Positions 51,429-61,414 of a stretch of DNA of 64,000 bases are shown here, in pieces. The position numbers and the translations under genes are program-made. The stretch lies in NCBI GenBank assembly GCA_020466095.1, contig CM035807.1, forward strand, positions 62,191,812-62,255,811, written 5' to 3'. Within the stretch, counting starts at the first letter, position 1, and the number at the start of each line of letters is the position of its first letter. The notes under the pieces are model-generated. The model did no database searches, had not been told where the DNA came from, and was given only the letters and a program-made list of their open reading frames with translations. The DNA is from Chlorops oryzae (taxonomy: Eukaryota > Arthropoda > Insecta > Diptera > Chloropidae).

Positions 51429-52883
51429 TTACGATTCTGGGAATTGGCTGGAGCAATCCAAGGAGGGTTAGTGGTAACCCCAATCACACATCAGCGCGGA
51501 TTTATAGAGGTTCACATGCAGAAGACAGAAATAGTAAAAGAATCTTTCACAATTCTACATGTTATCCATCCGAAATAAATTTTAAAAATTATAAATTCAA
51601 TTGAATCACTCGTTATGTCTACAGAAGTACAAAATAGGGGATTTTTGGTAAGCGAGATAACAACAGTAAAATCAAAACTGAATTCAATAATGCCACCATT
51701 GAGAAAAAGAAGAGGACTTATTAACGCAATAGGTAGAGCGGGAAATTGGCTGTTCGGGATAATGGACGATCAAGACCGCCAAGAGATTGAAGAACACCTA
51801 AAGATTGCTGCAGAAAATAGTCATAATGCCATAGGAGGTCTTAACGAACAAATATCAATAAACAGCTATTTCAATGAAACTTTAGGGGAGCTAAAAAATG
51901 CAATCGAACAGGATAGAAAAATTTTTAACAGCATAACAAAGGGTAATGAGGATATTTTAAAACGTATGATATTTAATGAACAATTATATAAATTAAAAAA
52001 TATGGAAGAAAAATTAAATTTGATCCAGGACATCATAGCGGCAGCCAAACACGGCCTCATGCACCCCAGCATCCTTACAACCGAAGAAGTAGAGAGATTC
52101 AATTTAAACTTCTTAAAACTTAAATGGGTTAGAGTAGGAATAATGATATGTGTGGATGAAACATTGGTGATAGTGGTAAAAATTCCTACACGTCTAGAAG
52201 AAATAGAGGTTAATCTTATTATCCCGGTACCAAATAAGGACTTTTACGAAATTATGGCAGAAGACGAATTAGTAACCTCTATTAATAAAACAACATATTC
52301 ATACGATGAAAACGCGATTTTGAAGGAATTAAAGCGGAGTAGACACTGTTCGATTCAGAACACATGTAATTTCATTTTTAACAACAGGACATTCATTAAT
52401 TACATAGACGAAGGTACACTGATTGGGAAAAACGCAAAGGGAATGAAAATAGAAACTAATTGTGATAAAAGAAATCTCATGTTGAACAATAACGCCCTTA
52501 TTACTTTTTCCAATTGTAGTATAAAATTAGGGAATGAGGAATTTTCGAATGAAAAAACCATAATGGAAGACATTTACTTCTACCCGGAGGGCAAAATAAT
52601 CAAAGTACCCAACGATTCCATAATCTTTGAAGAAATAATTGTCAACAACTTCAAAAACAGACCATTTATTAAAGAAATAACACTACACAGAAATATATCC
52701 TACGGTATAAGCATATCATTATTGATTATGATCTGTGCAATAATACTGGGAATAATTATCCTATTTAAGAAAAAAGGAGTTATGGTTGAAATTAAACAAG
52801 CAATAGAAACAACGAACAGGAGAAATGATAGCTTACGGACCATAAGAAAACGACATGATGTACAAGAAAGCCAAAAATGTTAA
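51429..52883 (+). pseudogene. Gypsy D envelope (F-type fusion glycoprotein), interrupted
   Basis: The frame from 51429 (FWELAGAIQGGLVV, signal-like) has a stop at 51576-51578. From 51615 a 422-residue frame is open. A furin-like RKRRG is followed by a fusion-peptide-like INAIGRAGNWLFGIMDD, a coiled-coil region, a Cys-containing ectodomain and a membrane anchor (ISISLLIMICAIILGIIILF) near 368. The layout is that of baculovirus F and errantivirus Env proteins, which mediate membrane fusion. The break lies in the N-terminal region near HPK; a 1-nt loss explains it. Confidence 0.8.
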
Positions 52884-53443
52884 GAACCTCTGGCTCAGGG
52901 CATATTCTCAAATTTAATAAAAAAAAAAAAAAAAATTGAAAACTTCAAAAGCATTTAAGTCACTAATTTTGCAATGAAACTCGCACGAAACCTTCAAAAA
53001 AGAAAAAGGTTTTTTTTTTTCTCTATGTTCTACCTGTCGAATTATGTCGACTAAGGTAAAAACATTTCGTTGATTGATAACGGCTTAAGCAAAACGTGAA
53101 TGCATTTGAAAATTTTTTTTGAACAAGACAAAAGGTACAAGCACAATAGTGCTCAAGAAATAATAATAATAACTTTTGTATAATTCTAAAAACGGAACGA
53201 ATAAAGAAGAACTAAAATACCGAGATATTAATATTAGTAAGTATACGAAAAACATGGATACTTAAAAGCATTTGCCTACAAAAACACAAATGTACGCACA
53301 CGCTTAACCATACAATACCACACTAAGTTTCCTCCTAAGAATTTCGAAAAATTCCAATTTTAAGTGGTGAAAACAAATCCGAAATTATTCTTTTAAAAAA
53401 AAAAAAAAAACTAAAAGGCGAATTTGAATATCAACATTCAGTT
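52884..53443. other. AT-rich spacer after env
   Basis: No gene seen. A-runs at 52919-52935 and 53396-53411, and many short direct words. It might hold signals for the downstream gene, but nothing specific is recognisable. Confidence 0.5.
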
Positions 53444-54253
53444 TTGAATTCAACACTTGTTGACAAAAATCAAAGCCACGAAAATTTTTTAACCAAAATA
53501 AGCCATTTTTACACGATTAAAATAATGGACATTATGTGCTCTTATAAAATAGGCAATAGGATAAACATAATTCATACAGAAGAGTATGAAATACTAGTAA
53601 CAAATAAATGGTTGTCCGACGTTCACATCAACGTTTTTTTAAATTGGATCATTAACAACAATCATCTTACCCAAAATGTGCTAGCGTTCATTTGCATAAA
53701 CAACAATAAAATCGGCTAAAGAATCAAATAATGAATACATAGCCGGGTTACGACTAAAACCATTAATTAAAAACGTCTCTGTGAACAAAGTCGAAAACCT
53801 ATTATTCCCAATTTGCCATGTTAATCATTGGATGCTAGTTCTAATCAAACAAAATTAAATTTATGTTATGGATTCGCTACAGCCGCATGAGATAACGAAA
53901 ATAGAAGAAAATATTAAATTTTTCTTAAATAAATTACAGATTTTAGGTTTAACTAGTTTTAATAAAGATACAGAAATTTCTTACCCAAAATGTATACAAC
54001 AAGAGAATTTAATAGATTGTGGTATTTTTATTTTAAAATTTGCTAACGAATTATGCGAAGCAATTAAAAATAACAAAAACTAAAACCCGATATCACGAAA
54101 TTTAAGCCCAGAATCCATAAAATTAACAAGAAAATTCCTAGCAGAAGTTTTGAAAAAATGGGAAAAAGAAAATAAAGATATTACGAAAAAAGAAAGAGAA
54201 ACCCTATTTGAAATATTGAAATACATGAAAAAAGAAAAGAAAAAAGAGAAATG
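53444..54253 (+). pseudogene. Ulp1/SENP-like (C48) cysteine protease in Gypsy D
   Basis: Frame 1 (53444-53719) has NKWLSDVHINVFLNWI, the substrate-channel motif of Ulp1 enzymes. After a 1-nt shift at ~53705 the next frame has CHVNHWMLVLIK (catalytic His), a TAA, then YVMDSLQPHE (catalytic Asp) and QQENLIDCGIFILKF (oxyanion Gln and catalytic Cys). After another TAA at ~54081 a Lys/Glu-rich tail continues in frame to TGA 54251-54253. All catalytic residues are present, in order, so the gene was functional before three small lesions. Homologues process SUMO-like modifiers. It is placed between env and the 3' LTR. Confidence 0.75.
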
Positions 54254-54348
54254 AAACAAAAGAAAATAGAGTTAAATGGAAAAGTCTTTAAACTAACTAT
54301 AAACAGAAATAGTTCATTTGCAATTAAACTATTAGAAAATAAGAAATA
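54250..54348 (+). CDS. short ORF overlapping the Ulp1-like gene end
   Basis: MKQKKIELNGKVFKLTINRN to a TAA, about 32 codons, with an ATGA overlap at the preceding stop. It may be a genuine small protein expressed by reinitiation or chance. No family recognised. Confidence 0.25.
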
Positions 54349-54544
54349 ATTTTAAATGTGTACCTTAACCTTAAGTTATGCGAGGAAGAATGTACAGAAT
54401 CGAAGCTTTTCATAAAAATATAAAAATAAATATTGAAATGACATGTACTTAAATAAAAGAATTGTTGAAAAATAAGAATATATAAGATAAAGAAAATGTG
54501 TAGAAATACAATAGATATAATTCAACGGGCTCGAGTACGTCACC

Positions 54545-54965
54545 AGCATCTTCAATAACAGCTGTTTCTCAAGAAAAGGGGAGGGGGCTGCAATATAACA
54601 ACCTTAGCAGTGCACCAGCCGCAACAGCAGCCATTAATAGGTACAACCATAGCAGCCTTCGCATCATTCAACGAGCAGCGTACCAGCAGTAGCAGACATT
54701 AAAACAACAGCCGTTTATATATTCATTGCTAATATAGCAGCCTTAACGTACAATGTAACATGCACCGACAATATAACGGCATTGAAGTCAGTCGACACAT
54801 AATACAGCAATCATAGCCAGCAGCCGACAATACAACAACTCGGGCAAACGGTTCTGAAAATTGACACCATAAAGGCCTTACATCAATTAACGTGTAGCGT
54901 ACCAGCCGCAGCAGCAGCCGTTAAATTAAACAACTACAGCAGCCGTCTTACTAACAAAATTTTGC
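54545..54965 (+). repeat. degenerate CAG/CCG-rich tract before the 3' LTR
   Basis: The words cagcagcc, cagccgcaacagcag and accagccgcagcagcag recur about ten times at irregular spacing in otherwise AT-rich DNA. No frame is open through it. It sits between the Ulp1-like gene and the polypurine tract. Confidence 0.55.
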
Positions 54966-55018
54966 AACATAAGAATTCACATGATGGCTATCCGTACATC
55001 AACAGATCTCCACTTTTC

Positions 55019-55032
55019 AAAGGGGGGAGGGA
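55019..55032 (+). other. Gypsy D polypurine tract
   Basis: aaaggggggaggga immediately before the 3' LTR start at 55033: the plus-strand primer of reverse transcription. Confidence 0.85.
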
Positions 55033-55876
55033 TGTTGTGAGTCGCGATCTCTCTTAGACTCACAAACATATTTTTCCTCCTCTTTCTACACGCTCGCAAA
55101 CTAACTCAAAACAACATAGTGCGAATGAAGCATAAACAAAACGAAAGAAAGCTAAAAGCAAAAGGCAGTGACCTACATTTAGGAATTTCTACTTCAAGGT
55201 GATTCCATGCTACTCAAAAGCACTGTCCAGCGTAAATTGCTGACAAATGCAAACATGCAGTTCGGCCGCTTGCAACAACAACAACACCGGCACCGTATAT
55301 GCCCGAATGACAAACATCAGCGCTGGCGCAGCGAATGCACAATTGCAATCCGATCGCTGGCAATAACAACAACAACACACGTCAAGAGTTTTTATGTAAA
55401 AGCAACAACAACTACAAAAGAAGAACTAAGAACATCGGAATAGCTGTATGTAGTAACAATATGGCATGTTGGTGCAATTGCGGGGGAAGGTCGCGGTTAA
55501 GCTTATGCAATATGTTCAGGAAGAATCGACGACGATCGCGGATTTTGGGAATAGTCAATATTGCAAGATCAGCAATATTGATCTATATAAACGGAACTTC
55601 GACGACTGGAAAGGGACTTTTGCACACGTACTCATCCACGGGCCACGACGTACAAGTAAATAGTCAAGTAATAGGGATATTTATATTTGGAAGTATAGGA
55701 TTCATTTTGTTAAATAAAGGATTAAAACCTATTTGTTGGTGTCTTTTATTTGATAAAGGAAATACGGGGACTTATATACGCTCGACATTGTCTGAGCGCT
55801 TGGTACCCTACGTTGTAATTTAGTGACATTTGTGCGCTCGACACAGTTTGAGCGCTGTGCACACTATACTACAACA
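55033..55876 (+). repeat. Gypsy D 3' LTR
   Basis: 844 bp, TG...CA bounded, followed by ccat. The first ~620 bp equal the 5' LTR. The last ~220 bp are unrelated to it and contain a 'gcgctcgaca...gtttgagcgc' hairpin. Confidence 0.88.
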
Positions 55877-58380
55877 CCATGTAAACCTTGTCGAATGGTC
55901 GATGGGATATGTCCGTGATAGTCAAAGGAATTTTGTCAATTTTTTAGCTTTTATTTTTTTGGCAGAATTTACATGTATCTATATATGCTTTAATTTGGCG
56001 TTGCATGCCCTCGCATTTGTATTGACTCCGTATTCTTAAATACGTCTTAAAGAAACCTTTATAACCTGAAATTGGGGTGTCATGAAATATCTTTATATCC
56101 TTTTGAATTTCGCCCTGATCTGAAAGAAAAACAGGTGTGTCTTCTCCTTTCTCGTTTTGAACTTTTTTATTTTGTGGGCTAATTTCTGCTTCCTCTAAAG
56201 TTGTTGTTTGTGATCTAGTCACATTATTTATTTTATTTTTTAAGGGCGTCATTCTGCTTAAGGCGTCTGCATTTAAATTGTTCTTCCCTGGCTTATAACA
56301 TATGTCAAAATCATATTCTAAAAGCTTCAGTCTAAAATCTTGTATCCTGGTCCTTCAAATTAACTATTCCTTTTAATGGTTTGTGGTCTGTGAAGATTTT
56401 GAAATAATTTCCTAAAAGATATGTCCTAAAATTCTTGACTGCCCAAACTATTGCTTAAAATTCTTTTTCGTTGAGTAACGTCTTTCTGTGGCACTAAGCG
56501 CTCTACTAGCGTAATATATTGGTAGATCTTGTCCTGGCTCACCTTGAGATAAGACGGCTCCTAAAGCTTCATTTCTAGCACCTGTGGTTAAACTTAATGT
56601 ATTCTCAAAATCTGGGTATTGGAGGATGGGAGGACTTGTGACTGCGTGTTTTAATTGTTCCATTGCCTTTTGGCAATCTATAGTCCATTCAAATTTTATT
56701 TCTTTTCTCAATAATTTTGTCAAGGGCAGTGAGATTTTTGCAGCATCTGGAATGAACTTTCTATGATAGTTGATTTAACCCAGAAATGCGTGTAACTGTT
56801 TAGTATTTTTTGGTGCCTCTATGTCTTTCACACATTTTACCATTTCCGCTTGACTCCTATTTTAGAACATTTGTGGCCTAAATATATCACTTCTCTTTGT
56901 AAGAAATTGCATTTTTCTGTTTGCAATTTTAGATTGTTTTTTCTCAATACTTCGAGTACTCTTCTTAATCGCATCTCGTGTTCATTTAAATATGTGGCAT
57001 AGATGATGATGTCATCGAGATATACAAAACAGTCAATTCCTTTTAAGCCCGTTAAGATACTGTTAATTATGCGCTGAAAGGTCGCAGGTGCCGCTGTGAG
57101 CCCGAACGGCATCCTTGAAAATTCAAAATGTCCTAAATCTGTGCTAAATGCTGTTTTTTCCTTATCATTGTCGTCCAATAGCACTTGGTAGTAGCCGCTA
57201 GCCAAGTCTAGTGTTAAAAAATAACGGCTGTAACATAGTTGGTCTAGGATCACGTCAATCCGCGGGATTGGAAAAACTTGTTTGATATCATTTAATTTTC
57301 TAATGTCTACTACCAGTCTCCATTTTTTTTCACCATCTTTTCCTGATTTTTTAGGGACTTAGATTATTGGAAAATTCCATGGAGATTTGCTTTGTGAGAT
57401 GATGCCCTCCTCAAACATTTAATTCACTTGGGAGTTTATTTCTTTCTTTTGGTGTTCCGGCAGTCTGTACTGCCCAGAAATAATGGGAGGGTGGTCTACT
57501 GCTGTTGGTATTTAGTGCTTCAGGACTGTAGTGTATGAAAGTTTATCTCCTTGCAAATGGAATACATCTCAGTAATCCTTAAAAATGCTTTGTATTGAAT
57601 TCAACTCATTTTTATTAAGACTACTGTCTAAAGTAACCGTTTTTACCAAAAGGTCATAGCGAATATCTTCATTCCTGCATTTATTCAACTGATTTACATT
57701 TGGGATGTTTAATTTTTCGAAATCTTCTTCTCGATCAAATTCTAATTCAATATCGTTGCTTAATCTGATGGCACTTCTATTCGTATTTAATATTGGTACA
57801 TAACCTTTTCCATAAATGATTCTCGTTAGCGCGCTTCCTACGAAAACATTTGGTTTTATCTCATTTTTATTCAATATAACATTTTCTTCGAGTCCTTTTG
57901 CGCATATTGCTATTATTCTCGCTTCCCTGGCTTTGATTGTGACTGCCTCAGCATTACAAATCCTTTCACTTGGATAAGAAGCTAACAGGGGTAGTGACAT
58001 AATCCGTCCCCCAAGATCAAAATTTAATTCCTTATTGATACTATCTATTATTGATCGATTCCATAGCTCATCACTACCTAAAAGTCCATCTGCCGGAATT
58101 CTGCTTCCTTCGGGCAACACCTGAAGTTTGAATTTTAATTCCGGATAATCAGAATGGGAAATTTGCGTAGTTCCTGCACTATTTATGTGACCCCTGAATG
58201 CTGTTACGAGCCGGCTTGTTTCAAAACATTGAAATTCGTCATGCCCTTTAGTGCTTCTATTTTAATTAAACTTGTATCAGAGCCAGTGTCCACTAATAAA
58301 GTGACTTTGTTGGTTTTAGTTTGTCCGCATGGGATACCGCGTCCTCCGATACTGCCTCTACGTTCTCCTTCTTTTTAAGC
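55877..58380 (-). pseudogene. Gypsy C pol (protease, RT, RNase H, integrase N-terminus)
   Basis: Minus-strand pieces in order: protease with LVDTGSDTSLIK near 58290, linker (58120-57569; ADGLLGSDELWN and YGKGYVPILNTN), RT 57253-56837 (TLDLASGYYQVL, RMPFGLTAAPATFQRI, VYLDDIIIYA), RNase H 56723-56448 (ALGAVLSQGEPGQDLPIYYA), and integrase N-terminus 56252-55881 (HDTPISGYKGFFKTY, CKFCQKNK). Many stops and frameshifts. The frame ends at DKVYM, and the next residues are at 44300. Confidence 0.88.
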
Positions 58381-58559
58381 TACTGACAATGTATGACTAA
58401 CTTTGTGGCAATATCCTGTCTATATCCTTTCTTTTCCTCTTTCTCACTAGAATCTTCTACCTGTAATGACATTTCTTTTCTACCGCTTAAGTTTATGATT
58501 TTATTATCCCTTTCTCTTTCGTCTTAATTATCAAATAAAATTTTGTTTAATTCTAGGTC

Positions 58560-59664
58560 CTTTAAATTCATAGTATCCTTCAATTTTATTGTTTCTTCTT
58601 GTCCCCCATCTCTTTTTATATGCGTCCTTATTAGAACTATATTAGGCCTTCCATTTTCGAACGTATTCAGGGTTTTCCGGTCTATAGGCCTTGACCGGTC
58701 CGCTGAGAGTTTTCCTTCCTATTATCTGGTTGCTGTACGTTACAAAACCTCGCTATATACCCATATTTCGAGCACTTATAACATTGCCTATTTGTAGGCC
58801 CGCAATTGATTTCTCTGCCTGGCTCGCCAGTTGTTTGATTCACATTTTGCGTAATAAAATTCTGATTTCCTATTTTATTGAAATTTGTAGTGTTCTAACT
58901 TTGAGATCTGAATGGATTAAAATGCTGTTTCGGGTTTGAATTTGGCTGCTCTATATTTTGCTCTGAGTTATTGAATTGTTGTCTGATATTCTGCAGATTT
59001 GGCTGCCCATTTGTGTTTTCCTGCCTTGATCTACAAAATCTATTACTTTCGTGACTTTTTGTTTTTCATATATTGCAAAATAGATTCCTAAGCCTGCCAA
59101 AACAGTTGTTATTTATATGGCCTCTTCTTCCACAACAAGTGCAAGTTTGTGCATCCGAGCGTGTGTTCTTGTTATCGCTTAAATTACATTTTCTGCTATA
59201 TTGATGCCCATATTCGGCACAAACCTCGCAGTAAGGGGAATTCCTTCTCTGCTGGCATATGTCCGAAGTATGACCTACTGTCTTGCAAAAATAACAAATA
59301 ATTGGCTTAGGGGCTGCAGGGAGGCCATGACTTACAAAATGGTTGGAACTAGATTTTATATTATATTCAATGTGAAGATCTTCAGACTCATAGTTTCTTC
59401 TAATTTTTTAACTTCATCTTTTGATACCTGACTTAAAGGACCTACTGTATCTTTTACTTTGTTAATGAGGAAACTTGCTTCTTCAAGTTTTGTAAATTGG
59501 CCTTTCACGGCTTGATCTTTAATTAGTTGCGAGATTTCCTTATTCAAATTCACCTCCCTTACTGATTCCCACGTATCTGCTACAATTGATTTCGCATCTA
59601 TTTCTGACTGATGTAGAGTCTGTCTAAGTTTTTCTAATTCCTGTTCCATAGAAAATTTTCGCAA
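58560..59664 (-). pseudogene. Gypsy C gag, degraded
   Basis: Begins MRKFSMEQELEKLRQTLHQS at 59664, helix-rich for 102 codons. Then, in mixed frames, several knuckles: CKTVGHTSDIC, CEVCAEYGHQYSRKC and CCGRRGHINNC around 59300-59110, and CYKCSKYGYIARFC near 58750. The last corresponds to the single knuckle kept in Gypsy D. The extra Cys/His units suggest the full lineage Gag is multi-knuckle. Confidence 0.7.
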
Positions 59665-60100
59665 AAATTTGAAATATGTTAGTTAAGTATGTAAGTTAAA
59701 ATTCTGTACTCACCATTTTCAGCGATGAATCTGCTACCGTCGATTTTATTTTTTATTTATTTTTATGCTTTTGGACTCATGAATCTCACTGTTCCGTTCT
59801 TCCAAAAAATGCTTTTCTTTTTCACAGGATAACAATTTTGCTGAAAGGAGTACCGGCAGAGCATGATCAAACGTTATTCCTGGATAGCTACTTCGATTTA
59901 ACAACCGCATACGCCTGCGGCGCTAGACACATGAATTTTAGAGCTTCGTTCACCCGGGTCTGATTTTGTCAAGTTTTAAAACCAAAAAAGGTTCCACTTC
60001 ACTCAAGTCTTATTTTCATATGCCACACCGCACAAACGCATTAGGATAGTTTCTTAAAAATTCTTATCCTTGATTCGAATCCAACCGAAAATCGGTCAAA

Positions 60101-60114
60101 TACCGGCTGCGCCA
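60101..60114 (-). other. Gypsy C primer-binding site (tRNA-Ser type)
   Basis: Minus-strand tggcgcagccggta, three bases after the LTR end. It differs by one base from the tggcgcagtcgg site of fly Gypsy elements primed by serine tRNA. Confidence 0.7.
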
Positions 60115-60117
60115 AAA

Positions 60118-60522
60118 TGTTGTGGTTATTAGGGGAATGTATCAGTCTGGCTCCTCCAGACTACTACATAGACCTAAATATCCTTATAAATAAAAACCAG
60201 GACACAGTGAATTCAGTTAAGTCCTTTTATTATTGCTAATGTGAGGGGCAAGCAAATAAGGGCACGTACCTGATCTCTCAGCGGGAGATGGCGGGGGAGA
60301 GCTGCTGTTCTTGGTTTCACGGCAATTACGCGGCTTATGTTGCTGTATTTGATCTTGTTTGAAATTAAACGCCTTCCTGGCGATGGTGCGAAATTCGGTG
60401 GTTATAAATAATAATAAAACAAAAACAAAACTTTGCCTTCTTGGCGACTTAGATATATAAAGAATTTTTTTTTTTTTTTTTTTTTTTTTAATTTGAATTC
60501 ACTTTTGTTCTGTGTTTAAATA
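60118..60522 (-). repeat. Gypsy C 5' LTR (outer end not resolved)
   Basis: On the plus strand it begins tgttgtggttattagggg, the inverse of an LTR end ...ccacaaca. The other border is not clear because AT-rich tandem repeats and a MITE follow. It may extend to about 60950. Confidence 0.55.
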
Positions 60523-60769
60523 TCGCACCCTTGCTAATAAATCGGCACAATTCAAAATTATTTTAATCAATTTTTTTATGTTCGATTTCATTTTTCGGTA
60601 AGAAACCCAACACCTACAAAATTAACGCTTATATTGACTGATGCAGCAGTCAATTGAGATTAACATAAGTTTCGAAAATATATTATTTCTCCTTAGTTTT
60701 AAGAGAGATTTAATGATTTTCGAGAAATGCGCAATTTTAAATTGTGCCGATTTAGTAGCAAGGGTGCGA
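60523..60769. mobile_element. MITE with TA duplication (Tc1/mariner-like)
   Basis: 247 bp with ~37-bp inverted ends starting tcgcacccttgcta and flanked by TA on both sides (60521-60522 and 60770-60771). No coding capacity. It is inserted in one unit of an AT-rich tandem repeat. Confidence 0.75.
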
Positions 60770-60950
60770 TATATATTTTTCCTTTTGATTTGAGTTCACG
60801 TTTGATTTGTGTTTAAATCTATATTTTTTCTTTTGAATTTGATTTCACGTTTGATTTGATTGTAAATCTATATTTTTTCTTTTGAATTTGATTTCACGTT
60901 TGCTTTTGAATTTGATTTCACGTTTTATTCGATTTTTTTTTTTCTCATTT
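60770..60950. repeat. AT-rich tandem repeat array
   Basis: Units of about 45-50 bp with 'ttttgaatttgatttcacg' and 'tgtttaaatctatatttttt', four or five imperfect copies. A further partial unit precedes the MITE at 60490-60520, which shows that the MITE entered the array. Confidence 0.7.
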
Positions 60951-61187
60951 TGATTTGGATTTTGTTTTTAATCGTGGTTTTTCTTCGAGTGCGCGGTTAA
61001 CTGCTATCGCCGAGGTAATTGGTTTGAGTGAGTCGATTGAACGGCGAGGAGTCGCTCGAACTCGAACTTCGAAAAAAAAAGAAAAGGAGTAGATTAGTTC
61101 GCCGCGCTTTAAAGGGTCGGCTGCGGAGCTGCGACGGCGAACACGAACATACTGCCCGCCTTGCGCTACGCAACCGTAGTTCCCTGC

Positions 61188-61409
61188 TTACCTTTCCCTC
61201 TGCAGCAAGAACTCCTGGATCTCTCGCAGCGCCTCCGGCGCCCTCTCGCGATCGATGGCCCTTACCGGATATCCGGCGTGACTTCCACTCGATGTCGAAA
61301 GCGTCGAGGGCGAACGGCGGAAGGGAGAAAGGGCGAAGCGGACTCGAGGTCTCTGCCGAGACAACGCCCCACGAGCAGTTCCCCTGGTGAGGCGGTGGTG
61401 ACGCTCGGG
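61188..61409 (-). pseudogene. Pao element zinc-knuckle protein, C-terminal part (separated)
   Basis: Arg-rich 73-codon end (RRSPSTLSTSSGSHAGYP to LREIQEFLLQRER, stop). The reading frame joins exactly to 62703 when the Transib-like element and one 5-bp duplication are removed. GC-rich like the rest of the Pao element. The minus strand below 61188 to about 61020 is GC-rich non-coding, perhaps 3' UTR or LTR. Confidence 0.6.
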
Positions 61410-61414
61410 CCCCG

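Larger units (their letters stand above)
44301..55876 (+). mobile_element. Gypsy/errantivirus-like element D with phosphatase, Ulp1-like protease and antisense gene
   Basis: 11,576 bp between LTRs that both start tgttgtgagtcgcgatctc. The 4-bp ccat is duplicated (44297-44300 and 55877-55880), and the Gypsy C integrase frame is continuous across it. Order: 5' LTR, gag remnant, protease, RT, RNase H, integrase, protein tyrosine phosphatase, antisense 183-aa gene, F-type env, Ulp1-like protease, CAG-rich tract, polypurine tract, 3' LTR. Most of gag and the primer site are missing, and pol has three nonsense codons plus one frameshift, so this copy is defective. Confidence 0.9.
55877..60117 (-). 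mobile_element. Gypsy C, 5' two thirds (rest at 43144-44300)
   Basis: Old minus-strand Gypsy related to D but diverged. It hosts Gypsy D (TSD ccat in its integrase) and Polinton B (in its phosphatase). The 5' LTR side starts at 60118 and a primer site at 60101-60114 defines the end. Parts beyond the phosphatase (env and 3' LTR) are not in the window. Confidence 0.85.
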
